Notes: generated by a model not told the origin, from the sequence alone. Shown: positions 8,381 through 16,307, numbered from the stretch's first letter. The stretch: DNA of 29,566 nucleotides from CAG-238 sp963601575 (GCA_963601575.1 CAVCFO010000020.1:1-29566), one strand, 5' to 3'. Numbers and translations are program-made.

Positions 8381-9934
8381 TTAAGCATTGATCTTCGGAG
8401 CCTTGCCTGCAGCACGACGTGCTTCGAGGCATTCAAGAGCTTTCTGATGAGCTTCTTCAGGAGCTCCCGCAACCTTGCCGGCGCGGGTCTTCCCAAGGAG
8501 GTTCGTGTAGGAACCGTCAGCCCAGAATATATTGCGTCCGGTTGCAGCCGTTATGTAAGCGTAAATCGGGTTGATGAGATTTACAAATGCATAAGGGAAG
8601 AATACAAACGGGCTCATGCCAAGTACGCCTGTCTGATAAGCGCCGCAACCTGTCCACGGGAACATAACCGCCCAAAGGGTACCTGCGTCTTCCAGAGTAC
8701 GGGAAAGCATGTTTCTGCCAAGTCCCAGTTCGTCGAACTTGTCTGCATAGATCGGAGCAGGAACGCCGATTCCGAGGAACTGGTCGCACATCGTAGCGTC
8801 GCAGAAGATCGATGTAACCAGGGTTGCCAGAATAAGGCTTCCTACGGAATTGATCTTGTGCTTGAGGCTGCCGAACAAACGCTCGATACATCCGCAGCGT
8901 TCAAGAGCGCCGCCGTAAGCCAGTGCCACGATAATCAGGTTGATGGTCCACATTGTGCCGTCCATACCACCGGCCTTGCCGAGGATGGAGTCTGCAACTT
9001 CGTTTCCTGTTTCAACTTCGATACCGTAGTGGAGCATATTGAAGATATCGCCAAGAGCGCGGCTTCCGTAGATATCAACCGGCTGGAAGATAATCATGAA
9101 AAGCGTTGCAACTGCTACTGAAACTGCGATACCAACAAGTCCCGGTACGCGAAGGATACACATGATGATTACGACGATAATCGGAACCAGGAGAAGCGGG
9201 CTGATGTTGAAGGCTTCTCCGAAAGCTTCCTGGATGCTTGCCGCAACAGCAGGATCATAAGCGCTGGCGTCGATGTTGAGTCCGAGCACGGTATAAAGTA
9301 CAAGCGCGATGATCATCGTCGGGCCCGTGGTGGAAACCATTGCGGTTACGTGGTCGAACAAACCTGTTTCTGCTACTGCAGCAGCCAGGTTAGTGGTGTC
9401 GGACAGCGGTGAGAATTTGTCGCCTACATAAGCACCGGAAATGATCATGCCTGCCGTGATAGCCGGGTTGATTCCAAGACCTGCGCCGATTCCAAGGAAC
9501 GCAAGACCGATTGTAGCGGTGGTAGTCCAGGAGGAACCGCAGGCAAGACCTACGATAGCGCAGAGTATGCAGCCTACCGGCAGGAACAGCTTCGGCGTGA
9601 GCAGGTCAAGTCCGTAAACGATGAGCGACGGAATTGCTCCGGAAGCCATGAAGCTGGATACCAGGAAACCTACCGTGCAAAGGATGAGAACAGCTTCCAT
9701 GGAAGCGCTCAGACGGTCGATCATGCCCGCCAGCATTTCTTTGAAGCTGTGACCGCAGGAAATACCTACGATACATGCGACGATAATAGACAATACCAGC
9801 GGCATATGCGCGTCATGGTATTCGGATTCCGAGCCGCCCAGGAAGCAATAAAGCATCAGGGCGATCATTGTTACGATCGGAATCAGTGCCACGATGAAGC
9901 TAGGCTGCCGTGGCGTCTTGTTTTCGTTTGTCAT
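8381..9934 (-). CDS. nhaC: Na+/H+ antiporter of the NhaC family
   Basis: A 517-residue, very hydrophobic carrier with about 11-13 predicted membrane segments. The NhaC signature SGAYVGDKFSPLSDTTNLAAA lies at about 165-185, with two conserved Asp residues in it. A second conserved stretch is FCDATMCDQF, and the LEDAGTLWAVMFPWT region is also typical. The family exchanges Na+ for H+; some members (MleN type) exchange malate for lactate, which would be relevant because malic enzyme and fumarase are encoded in this window. Which activity applies cannot be decided from sequence. The C-terminus is a soluble Ala/Lys-rich tail of about 40 residues. The ATG follows GAGAGG at 7 nt. It has its own promoter and probably its own terminator. 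Confidence 0.9.
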   Translation of the reverse strand: MTNENKTPRQPSFIVALIPIVTMIALMLYCFLGGSESEYHDAHMPLVLSIIVACIVGISCGHSFKEMLAGMIDRLSASMEAVLILCTVGFLVSSFMASGAIPSLIVYGLDLLTPKLFLPVGCILCAIVGLACGSSWTTTATIGLAFLGIGAGLGINPAITAGMIISGAYVGDKFSPLSDTTNLAAAVAETGLFDHVTAMVSTTGPTMIIALVLYTVLGLNIDASAYDPAVAASIQEAFGEAFNISPLLLVPIIVVIIMCILRVPGLVGIAVSVAVATLFMIIFQPVDIYGSRALGDIFNMLHYGIEVETGNEVADSILGKAGGMDGTMWTINLIIVALAYGGALERCGCIERLFGSLKHKINSVGSLILATLVTSIFCDATMCDQFLGIGVPAPIYADKFDELGLGRNMLSRTLEDAGTLWAVMFPWTGCGAYQTGVLGMSPFVFFPYAFVNLINPIYAYITAATGRNIFWADGSYTNLLGKTRAGKVAGAPEEAHQKALECLEARRAAGKAPKINA

Positions 9935-9982
9935 AATGATACCTCTCTTTAGTTAAATGAATTGATAAAACTTCGTATCGTT

Positions 9983-10011
9983 ATTTTATCACATAATCAA
10001 CACAAAAGCAA
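9983..10011 (-). promoter_or_regulatory. promoter of the NhaC gene
   Basis: On the minus strand TTGCTT (10006-10011), a 17-nt spacer, and TAAAAT (9983-9988) preceded by TGA (extended -10). The start codon is about 50 nt downstream of the -10 box. Confidence 0.6.
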
Positions 10012-10062
10012 GCAAATCCTGACAAATGGTTTGTATACCTCGTGTGCAGTGCCGCAAAATCC

Positions 10063-10158
10063 ATAAAAAGCCGGCAACAAAATTGCGCAAGCGCGATTCC
10101 GCAGGGGTGCTAACCCCGAGGACTAAGCGCGGAGCAATTTATGTCTGCCGGCGTTTAT
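10063..10158. repeat. 96-nt composite palindrome (possible mobile repeat or structured RNA)
   Basis: Nested complementary arms: ATAAA (10063-10067) with TTTAT (10154-10158); GCCGGCA (10070-10076) with TGCCGGC (10146-10152); AAATTGC (10080-10086) with GCAATTT (10134-10140); CGCG (10092-10095) with CGCG (10128-10131); and an apical GGGG/CCCC hairpin (10104-10107 with 10114-10117). On the minus strand five T follow the outer stem, so it could also act as a large terminator. The design resembles REP/MITE-type intergenic palindromes. No second copy exists in this window. Confidence 0.65.
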
Positions 10159-10250
10159 TTAATTGAAATGCGAGTTTGCGCGAGCAGCCAAGGCGCTTCC
10201 TCGCGAAGCTCGGGGATAACTGTTTTGTTTTCGCCATACTACAGAAGCTT

Positions 10251-10286
10251 AAAAGAAAAAGGTTCGTCAGACATATGGCGAACCTT
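10251..10286 (-). terminator. intrinsic terminator of the amidohydrolase operon
   Basis: AAGGTTCG (10259-10266) and CGAACCTT (10279-10286) form an 8-bp stem with a 12-nt loop, and on the minus strand TTTCTTTT follows. It lies 20 nt after the stop of the last amidohydrolase gene. Confidence 0.85.
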
Positions 10287-10306
10287 AGAAATTTATATTT
10301 GGATTT

Positions 10307-11479
10307 TTACAGCATATTTTGGTCGAGGTAGTCGACAGCAAGCTGGGCATATAGGCCTGCGCCCTTTACCATTTCTGCCTCGTCAACCTTGAATTTGCCA
10401 TGATGGTTTGCATAAACGGCATCGATCTTAGGATTGCGCACTCCCACCATGCAGATTGCCCCCGGGATATTTCGCATCATCTCGGAGAAGTCTTCGCCGC
10501 CGGTTACCGGCTTTAGGTGCTGTACCTTGCCCTCGCCGAAGGTCTTTGCCACCGCGCCCTGAGCAAGTGCTGATAATTTCTCGTCATTGATGGTCGGCTC
10601 TACTATCGGCGTGTATGTGAGCTTGCCCTCGCAGCGATGAGCCGCGCAGACATTCTTTATTATGCGCTCCATGGCCTCTGGCAGATATTCGCTCACCTCC
10701 TTGGAGTAGCAACGAGTTGTCCCCACCATCTTTGCGGTATCTGCGATTATGTTCCAGCCTGTGCCGCTGTTAAATGCGCCAACTGAGATAACCGCAGGAT
10801 CCTGCGGGTCAATTTCCCGGCTTATAATCTTTTGGAGTTCCTCTACCACCGCGCAGCCGGTTGCAAGAGCGTCCATGCCCTGCTGCGGTGCGGAGCCGTG
10901 GCTGCCCTTTCCTTTGATCTCGATTTCGAACATATTGGCTCCTGCCATTACAGGCCCCGGAGCCACGGCAACATAGCCGCTGTCAACATCTGCCCATACG
11001 TGCAGTGCAAAGCAGGCATCTACGCCTTCAAGAGCGCCGTCCCTAATCATAAGCTTTGCCCCCTGGCCGTTTTCTTCGGAAAGCTGAAAGCACAGCTTGA
11101 CCGTGCCATTTATCTCCTCTTCCATGTCCTTTAGGATCTTTGCGCAGCCAAGGAGCATCGCGCTGTGGCTGTCATGTCCGCAGGCATGCATCACGCCGGG
11201 GTTTGTGGAAGCATAGTCGAAATCGTTTTCCTCTTGCACGGGCAGTGCGTCCATGTCCGCCCGGAGCAAAACGCATTTGCCCGGCTTCTTGCCGCCGATG
11301 GTTGCCACGGTCCCGTTGCCGGCCATGGTAACGAAAGGAATGTCCATCTTCGTCAGTTCCTCGCGAATTTTCTTTGCCGTGTTCTCTTCGTGCAAGCTGA
11401 GTTCAGGATATTTGTGGAAATATCTTCTCATTTCTATGGTAAAATCAGCATATTTTTGCGCCGCTTTTGCAATATTCAT
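10307..11479 (-). CDS. M20 family amidohydrolase (third gene of the amidohydrolase-transporter group)
   Basis: A 390-residue M20D-type amidohydrolase, the group that includes hippurate, IAA-amino-acid and N-acetyl-diaminopimelate hydrolases. These two-metal cytoplasmic enzymes release an amino acid from an N-acyl conjugate. Seen: RADMDALPV, the metal motif HACGHD (98-103), QLSEENGQGA with the likely catalytic Glu, GKGSHGSAP at the start of the dimerisation lid, and GGEDFS (327-332). Length and motif order are complete. The ATG is 1 nt beyond the stop of the preceding amidohydrolase gene, and its ribosome site (GGGAGG) lies in that gene's end, so the two are translationally coupled. A strong terminator follows. 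Substrate is not predictable beyond the family. Confidence 0.92.
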   Translation of the reverse strand: MNIAKAAQKYADFTIEMRRYFHKYPELSLHEENTAKKIREELTKMDIPFVTMAGNGTVATIGGKKPGKCVLLRADMDALPVQEENDFDYASTNPGVMHACGHDSHSAMLLGCAKILKDMEEEINGTVKLCFQLSEENGQGAKLMIRDGALEGVDACFALHVWADVDSGYVAVAPGPVMAGANMFEIEIKGKGSHGSAPQQGMDALATGCAVVEELQKIISREIDPQDPAVISVGAFNSGTGWNIIADTAKMVGTTRCYSKEVSEYLPEAMERIIKNVCAAHRCEGKLTYTPIVEPTINDEKLSALAQGAVAKTFGEGKVQHLKPVTGGEDFSEMMRNIPGAICMVGVRNPKIDAVYANHHGKFKVDEAEMVKGAGLYAQLAVDYLDQNML

Positions 11480-11480
11480 T

Positions 11481-12671
11481 TTATTTGCATCCTCCCTCTT
11501 TGCTGCCGTTTAAGAAATCCACCGTAACCTGTACGAACAGCGCCACGCTGCGCTTGAGGATGCTTTCGTCGATGTCGTATTTTTCGTTGTGGTTGCCATA
11601 GCAATGCACGTCGTCATAGCTTCCCATGAATCCGTAAACTCCCGGAATTTTCTCAAGATAGAGTGAGAAGGATTCTCCGCCCATTGTAGGTGGCTGTTCT
11701 TCCAGTCCGTCCTCGCCGAAAAGTTTTACGGCGGCATTTCTGCAAATCGAAAGCATATTGTCGTCGTAGTTGATTGTAGGCGGCCACATTTCTTCATAGT
11801 CAAGCTTTGCGGTTACGCCAAGCGCCTTTCCTGTATTTTCAACGATCTGGCTGAGATCCTTGTGGAGGTTCTTACGAACCTGCGAATCGAAGGTTCTGAG
11901 GGTTCCTTCCATTATAACCTGATTTGCCACGCAGTTCCAGCGAGCGCCGCCATGGATAGTGCCTATTGTCAGTACCAACGGGTTCAGCGGATTGTTTCTG
12001 CGGGAAACATAGGTCTGCAAATTCATTGCGATGCTGCAAGCCGCGATAATTGCGTCGTGACCGTCCTGAGGGCAAGCGCCGTGGGATGCGTAGCCGTCAA
12101 CGGTGATCGTGAACATTCCGCCTGCCGCCATGATATTTCCCTTTGAGAAAGTTGCCTTGCCGCTATGACCCGCAGACCAGGTGTGCATACCGAAGCAAGC
12201 GTCCATGCCGTCGAGGCATCCGTCCTTTATCATAAGTGCTGCTCCCTGCAAGGTTTCCTCTGCAGGTTCGAAGCAAAGGTTTATCGTACCGCAAAGCTCG
12301 TCTTTCATCTCATTCAAAATCTTTGCCGCCCCCAGCAAAACGCTGATATGCGTATCGTGTCCGCAGGCATGCATGCATTCCGGATTCTGGCTGGCAAAAG
12401 GAAGTTCCGTTGCCTCGTGTACTCCCGAAAGCCCGTCGATGTCGGCTCTGAGCATGATGCCCTTTCCCGGCTTTCCGCCGTGGATTACGCCAAGGAGCCC
12501 CGTATGATCCGGAAATGTCTTGTATTCGATGCCCATCGCATCAAGATCCGCCGCAATCGCCTTGGTGGTTTCAACCTCGTGCATCGATGGCTCCGGATGA
12601 GCATGATAATATCTTCTTCTTCCGATTACATAATCTTCGCTGGCCTGCGCCATTTCCCAAACATTTTTCAT
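11481..12671 (-). CDS. M20 family amidohydrolase (second of three)
   Basis: A 396-residue M20D-type amidohydrolase. Motifs: RADIDGLSG, HACGHD (101-106), EPAEETLQGA with the catalytic-base Glu pair, GYASHGACP in the lid, and GGESFS (331-336). Most relatives have GGEDFS, so Asp is replaced by Ser here while the Glu is kept. The start ATG follows a perfect AGGAGG (TAGGAGGTATAC). The gene is 64 nt downstream of the carrier gene, with an intrinsic-terminator-like hairpin in the gap. It is translationally coupled to the next amidohydrolase. Sequence differs widely from its two neighbours of the same family, so these are not recent tandem duplicates and probably have different substrates. Confidence 0.92.
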   Translation of the reverse strand: MKNVWEMAQASEDYVIGRRRYYHAHPEPSMHEVETTKAIAADLDAMGIEYKTFPDHTGLLGVIHGGKPGKGIMLRADIDGLSGVHEATELPFASQNPECMHACGHDTHISVLLGAAKILNEMKDELCGTINLCFEPAEETLQGAALMIKDGCLDGMDACFGMHTWSAGHSGKATFSKGNIMAAGGMFTITVDGYASHGACPQDGHDAIIAACSIAMNLQTYVSRRNNPLNPLVLTIGTIHGGARWNCVANQVIMEGTLRTFDSQVRKNLHKDLSQIVENTGKALGVTAKLDYEEMWPPTINYDDNMLSICRNAAVKLFGEDGLEEQPPTMGGESFSLYLEKIPGVYGFMGSYDDVHCYGNHNEKYDIDESILKRSVALFVQVTVDFLNGSKEGGCK

Positions 12672-12691
12672 TTTGTATACCTCCTATGAAT

Positions 12692-12723
12692 AAAAAGCAC
12701 CCGCCTGTATGTATGACGGGTGC
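12692..12723 (-). terminator. hairpin between carrier gene and amidohydrolase pair
   Basis: GCACCCG (12697-12703) pairs with CGGGTGC (12717-12723) around a 13-nt loop, followed on the minus strand by TTTTT (12692-12696). The ribosome site of the next gene begins about 10 nt later. It may fully or partly end transcription of the upstream genes. Confidence 0.8.
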
Positions 12724-12734
12724 CGAATCAGCTA

Positions 12735-13949
12735 TTACAGCAAGGTTGCGAATATACCTGCGATAAATACAGAAGTGATCGTTACTGTGATGAATCCGCC
12801 AACTACCATGGACGGGAACATTTTGCTCAGCAAGTATTGTCTTTCTTCTTCGGTTTCGCTTACGCCCTTGCAAGTGGATTCTGTGATGATCGCGTCACAC
12901 GGGAATCCGTATAATGCGGTAAGTCCGTTTGCAAATGCAAGCTCGAATGGCATCTTGAGAATCTTTGCAATGATGAATGCGAAGATGCCCATACCTGCAA
13001 CGCCTATGAGAATGAGAAGGATCATAGGTCCGATGATTTCCTTAAGCATTGCCGGTGTGCAGTCCTTTAGACCGTCGAATACATACATCATAAGTGCGAA
13101 CATGATGATCTGGAAGGAGTTTGCTCTGTTCAAAAGGCTTGTGTCGAGGAAGCCGATTGTGGTGAAAGCAACGCCCAGTACCAAAGCCCAGATTGCGCCG
13201 CTGATAGTCCCGATTCCTGGGAAGTTAACCGTTCCCAGCTGAGTTGCGATCCATGCTACAACGCCGAGTTTAAGGAGCATAAGCCCCGGAGTGTTATAGC
13301 TATCCGGAATCTTAGGAAGCAATTTCTTTTTCTCATCTGTCGGAATTGCTGTCATTCCGGCATTTGCCATCTCGATTCTGTCCTGCTCGGTAATTACGAT
13401 GGAGCCCTCACGCAGGCCCTTTACAAGCTTCTTGCCGTAGGACTGAAGGCAAACTGCCGTAAGCGGATAACCTACGAAGCCCTGTACGCAATACATCGCG
13501 ATTGCGAATACTGCCGCAAGCTCAAGTCCTGCTTCTTGTGCTGCCGTCTGCATCATCGTTGCTGCGATGATACCACCTGTTAGAGGCGGAAGACCGGCAA
13601 TGATAAGCTCTCTATCCATGAACAGACCGCCTACGAAGTAGCCCAGAATCATCATTCCGGCAAGTCCTGCCAGGCAGACAACAATGGTTCTCCACTGTTC
13701 TTTCAGCTGCTTGAGGCTGATAACAGTACCCATGTGAGTGATCAAAAGATAAATACCGATTGTGCTTCCGAACGGAATAAGCATTGAGTCGCTTACTACT
13801 GTCTTTGGAATGATTGTCCAGTATCCGACAAGCATAACACAGGCTGTTACGAAAACGGATGGGATCCATGCTTTTGTAACTGTTGCAACAACTTCACCGA
13901 TTACGTAAACGATGCCGCAGATTACAAATGCGAGTACAAAATTATACAT
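12735..13949 (-). CDS. integral membrane carrier, distantly GltS (ESS)-like
   Basis: A 404-residue protein with about 10-11 hydrophobic segments in two halves. Two similar polar re-entrant-like regions are visible, one around PPLTGGIIAATMMQTAAQEAG and one around NGLTALYGFPCDAI. That two-hairpin design, and the length, resemble glutamate:Na+ symporters of the ESS family, but I cannot confirm the family. I place the start at 13949, where GAGAGG lies 9 nt upstream and the protein opens directly with a membrane helix (MYNFVLAFVICG). An in-frame ATG at 14003 would add a highly charged 18-residue extension and has no good ribosome site. It probably imports an amino acid or amino-acid conjugate handled by the flanking amidohydrolases, which is an inference from context. 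Confidence 0.75.
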   Translation of the reverse strand: MYNFVLAFVICGIVYVIGEVVATVTKAWIPSVFVTACVMLVGYWTIIPKTVVSDSMLIPFGSTIGIYLLITHMGTVISLKQLKEQWRTIVVCLAGLAGMMILGYFVGGLFMDRELIIAGLPPLTGGIIAATMMQTAAQEAGLELAAVFAIAMYCVQGFVGYPLTAVCLQSYGKKLVKGLREGSIVITEQDRIEMANAGMTAIPTDEKKKLLPKIPDSYNTPGLMLLKLGVVAWIATQLGTVNFPGIGTISGAIWALVLGVAFTTIGFLDTSLLNRANSFQIIMFALMMYVFDGLKDCTPAMLKEIIGPMILLILIGVAGMGIFAFIIAKILKMPFELAFANGLTALYGFPCDAIITESTCKGVSETEEERQYLLSKMFPSMVVGGFITVTITSVFIAGIFATLL

Positions 13950-14031
13950 AGCGTTTTTCCTCTCTTTCTCTTTTGTTTCTAAATATATTGCCTCCATTTG
14001 CAAGCGCGCTATTTTCTTGCAGGTGTGGCAT
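13942..14031 (-). CDS. possible 29-residue leader ORF upstream of the carrier gene
   Basis: An ATG at 14029-14031 follows AAGGAG with an 8-nt spacing and opens 29 codons, ending TATGTATAA across the start codon of the carrier gene. The peptide starts MPHLQENSALANGG and ends in a very charged stretch (KREREEKRY). It has no membrane segment and I recognise no family. The strong ribosome site and 8-nt overlap suggest translational coupling to the carrier. A chance ORF remains possible. Confidence 0.4.
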   Translation of the reverse strand: MPHLQENSALANGGNIFRNKREREEKRYV

Positions 14032-14122
14032 CAAGCAGTCTCCTTAGGTTTTTAATATTTTTTGATGATTGCGAAAGTCGACCGCCCGATAAACAAATGT
14101 TAATAAATCTAGCCGGCAGAGC

Positions 14123-15313
14123 CTATTCTTCTCCGCTACCCAGGTATTTGAGAGCTACCGAGCTCATCGCCGCCATGCCATATGGCATCGCTTCTTCTTT
14201 GACCGCGCATTTTGGATTATGAAGCGGAACCAGCTGGCCTTCGTGCCCTGCGAAGAGCATCATATAGAAGCCCGGAGTTCCTGTCATCTTGGTGAAATAG
14301 CTGAAGTCCTCGCTGAATGACAGCGGCTTTTCAAAGTAAATGATGCTGTCCTGGCCAAGTGCCTCGCCTACAGCGGCCTCTGCCAGCTCCGTCAGAGCCT
14401 CGTCGTTATAGCAAGCCGGATATCCCTCATAATGGTTTATGTCAAACTTGCAGCCCGAAACCTTTTCCATTCCCGCCGCAATGTCGAATACCTGCTTCGT
14501 CACATCTTCACGAATATGGTCAAGGTATGACCTTGCGATTCCGCTGAATTTGGCTTCTCCCGGAATTACATTCGGTGCGTCTCCGCTGTGAATGCTGCAA
14601 ATCGGGAAAATTACGGTTTCAAGCGGGTCAACATAGTGTCCCGGAATCTGCTGAAGCAGCACCACCGCCTGGCAAGCTGCCAGAATCGGGTCTTTTGTTA
14701 GATGCGGCGTGGAACCGTGTCCGCCCTTTCCCTTAACCGTTATATCGTAAAGATCTACCGATGTAGTAAGAGGACCTGCAAGCATACCGATTTTTCCGAT
14801 TTTTTCGTCCGGGAAAACGTGCATGCCGAATATGGCATCTACATGGGGATTTTCCAAGGCGCCGACTTCCACAAGCTCCTTGGCTCCTCCCGGAAGCGTG
14901 TCCTCGCTGTGCTGGAAAATCAGTTTAACCGTTCCCGCAAAGTCTTCTCTGTGGTTGCAAAGGATCTTCGCCGTTCCAAGCAGCATGGACGCGTGCATAT
15001 CGTGTCCGCAGGCGTGCATCATGCCAGGTTCTGCGCTGCTATACGGAAGTCCTGTTTCTTCTGTCACAGGAAGTGCATCGATATCCGCTCTGAGAGCTAC
15101 GCATTTGCCCTCGCCTTTGCCCCCGTGAATCAGTCCGATGACCGCGGTAGGTACCGGCGAAATTATCTCGTCTACTCCGATTTCTGCAAGTTTCTTTCTA
15201 ATCAGCTCAGATGTGCGAAATTCTTTGCGTCCGATCTCGGGGTGTCTATGGATTGTTCGTCTTATTTCTACAATTTCTTCAAATATATTTTGTGCTTCTT
15301 CGTATAAGCTCAT
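14123..15313 (-). CDS. M20 family amidohydrolase (first of three, promoter-proximal)
   Basis: A 396-residue M20D-type amidohydrolase. Motifs: RADIDALPVTEETGLPY, HACGHD (100-105), QHSEDTLPGGA at the catalytic-base site (Glu-Asp where many relatives have Glu-Glu), GKGGHGSTPH in the lid and SEDFS (334-338) in place of GGEDFS. The remaining fold and length are standard. The ATG follows GGAGGC. It is the first gene after a perfect-consensus promoter and is followed, with no obvious terminator, by the leader ORF and the carrier gene. It is probably a cytoplasmic hydrolase of N-acyl amino acids or similar conjugates. The three M20 enzymes in one group differ at the same active-site positions. Confidence 0.92.
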   Translation of the reverse strand: MSLYEEAQNIFEEIVEIRRTIHRHPEIGRKEFRTSELIRKKLAEIGVDEIISPVPTAVIGLIHGGKGEGKCVALRADIDALPVTEETGLPYSSAEPGMMHACGHDMHASMLLGTAKILCNHREDFAGTVKLIFQHSEDTLPGGAKELVEVGALENPHVDAIFGMHVFPDEKIGKIGMLAGPLTTSVDLYDITVKGKGGHGSTPHLTKDPILAACQAVVLLQQIPGHYVDPLETVIFPICSIHSGDAPNVIPGEAKFSGIARSYLDHIREDVTKQVFDIAAGMEKVSGCKFDINHYEGYPACYNDEALTELAEAAVGEALGQDSIIYFEKPLSFSEDFSYFTKMTGTPGFYMMLFAGHEGQLVPLHNPKCAVKEEAMPYGMAAMSSVALKYLGSGEE

Positions 15314-15335
15314 CGCTCTGCCTCCAATTTGTTAC

Positions 15336-15348
15336 TCACAATGTGTGA
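15336..15348 (-). promoter_or_regulatory. operator-like palindrome TCACA-N3-TGTGA
   Basis: A 13-nt inverted repeat lies immediately downstream of the -10 box and would cover the transcription start of the amidohydrolase operon. This is where a repressor would sit. No matching regulator gene is adjacent except purR, whose known PurBox does not look like this. Confidence 0.45.
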
Positions 15349-15377
15349 ATTATACTATTATTTTTGTGCCTTGTCAA
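15349..15377 (-). promoter_or_regulatory. consensus sigma-A promoter of the amidohydrolase operon
   Basis: On the minus strand TTGACA (15372-15377), exactly 17 nt, then TATAAT (15349-15354). Both boxes match the consensus fully, unusual for a catabolic operon and suggesting control by repression. Confidence 0.85.
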
Positions 15378-15431
15378 CTATTTGGACAAAGTTATTTTGT
15401 GTTTTTGTACATTTTTTTGAATATTTTCTCC

Positions 15432-15460
15432 TTGACAAATATATTTTATCGTCCTATGAT
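15432..15460 (+). promoter_or_regulatory. sigma-A promoter of purR
   Basis: TTGACA (15432-15437), a 17-nt spacer and TATGAT (15455-15460), 37 nt before the purR start codon. It is divergent from, and 54 nt away from, the amidohydrolase promoter. Confidence 0.8.
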
Positions 15461-15497
15461 GTATCTAAGATAAGATGAACAATCGGGGGAAATTTAC

Positions 15498-16307
15498 ATG
15501 AATCGTACGGAAAGAGTCGGTGCAATAATCAAGATTTTAAGCGATGCGCCAAGCAAAACCCAAACGCTGCAATACTTTTGTGACCTCTTTGGAGCCGCAA
15601 AATCCAGCATAAGCGAGGATATCAAGGCCGCAAACGAGGCTCTTGCCTTCACGGGCAGCGGCTATCTGGAAACTACCGCAGGTGCAAAGGGCGGCGTAAG
15701 GTTCGTGCCGGACATATCCGATGATGCGGTCAAGGCTCTTCAAAAGGAATTTTGCGAAAGGCTGTCTGATCCTGCCAGGATTCTGGGCGGCAACTTTCTC
15801 TACACCTCAGACCTTTTCTATGATTCGCAGCTCATACACAGGATTGCGCTGGTCTTTGCGCGCAAATTCAGAAGCTGCGAGGCGGACTATGTGGCTACAG
15901 TAGAAACCAAGGGCATCCCCCTTGCTTCTCGGGTTGCCGAGGCCATGAATATTCCTCTCGTGGTGGTTCGACGCGAAGCGAAGATATCGGAAGGCTCAAC
16001 CGTGAGCATAAACTACTTCAGCGGTTCCTATGACAGGATCCAGCGCATGTCAATGTCCAAGCGAGCAATTGCCCAGGGCAGCAAGGTTCTCATAATCGAC
16101 GATTTCATGCGCGGCGGCGGCAGCGTGGTTGGCATTTCCGAAATGATCGCAGAATTCAATGCCTCCGTGGTTGGCGTAGGCGTTGCGATTGCCGCTGCAA
16201 AGCCTGAGCACAAAAAAGTCAGCGACTATACCTGTCTCATTTATATAGATGACATCCCCGGCGATGCAAAGGTAATTCCGCTCACGCCGAACGAGAATAT
16301 ATTTTAA
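15498..16307 (+). CDS. purR: pur operon repressor PurR
   Basis: A 269-residue regulator: an N-terminal winged helix (about 1-72, starting NRTERVGAIIKILSD) followed by a phosphoribosyltransferase-like domain that binds PRPP. The PRPP loop VLIIDDFMRGGGSV lies at 197-210, with the Asp pair at 201-202. As in Bacillus PurR, it should repress purine genes when PRPP is low. The start ATG follows CGGGGGAAA. It is preceded by a strong promoter and followed 152 nt later by spoVG in the same direction, as in many Firmicutes; here the pair is separated from murC and glmU-prs. I see no clear PurBox (CCGAAC-type) upstream of purR itself. Confidence 0.95.
   Translation: MNRTERVGAIIKILSDAPSKTQTLQYFCDLFGAAKSSISEDIKAANEALAFTGSGYLETTAGAKGGVRFVPDISDDAVKALQKEFCERLSDPARILGGNFLYTSDLFYDSQLIHRIALVFARKFRSCEADYVATVETKGIPLASRVAEAMNIPLVVVRREAKISEGSTVSINYFSGSYDRIQRMSMSKRAIAQGSKVLIIDDFMRGGGSVVGISEMIAEFNASVVGVGVAIAAAKPEHKKVSDYTCLIYIDDIPGDAKVIPLTPNENIF

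Larger units (their letters stand above)
9935..10306. other. 372-bp gene-free region between NhaC and an amidohydrolase gene
   Basis: I see no credible gene here. It contains the nhaC promoter (9983-10011), a 96-nt composite palindrome (10063-10158), a second hairpin CGCGAG/CTCGCG (10179-10184 with 10200-10205) and the terminator of the upstream amidohydrolase gene (10251-10286). Confidence 0.7.

Noticed and set aside
7730..9121. 463-codon plus-strand ORF across the membrane protein and nhaC genes
   Set aside because: It crosses two minus-strand genes, a promoterless intergenic hairpin and two terminators; no domain is recognisable.
13950..14003. 18-residue extension of the carrier protein from the ATG at 14003
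   Set aside because: No ribosome site, highly charged sequence before the first membrane helix; GAGAGG is correctly placed for the ATG at 13949.
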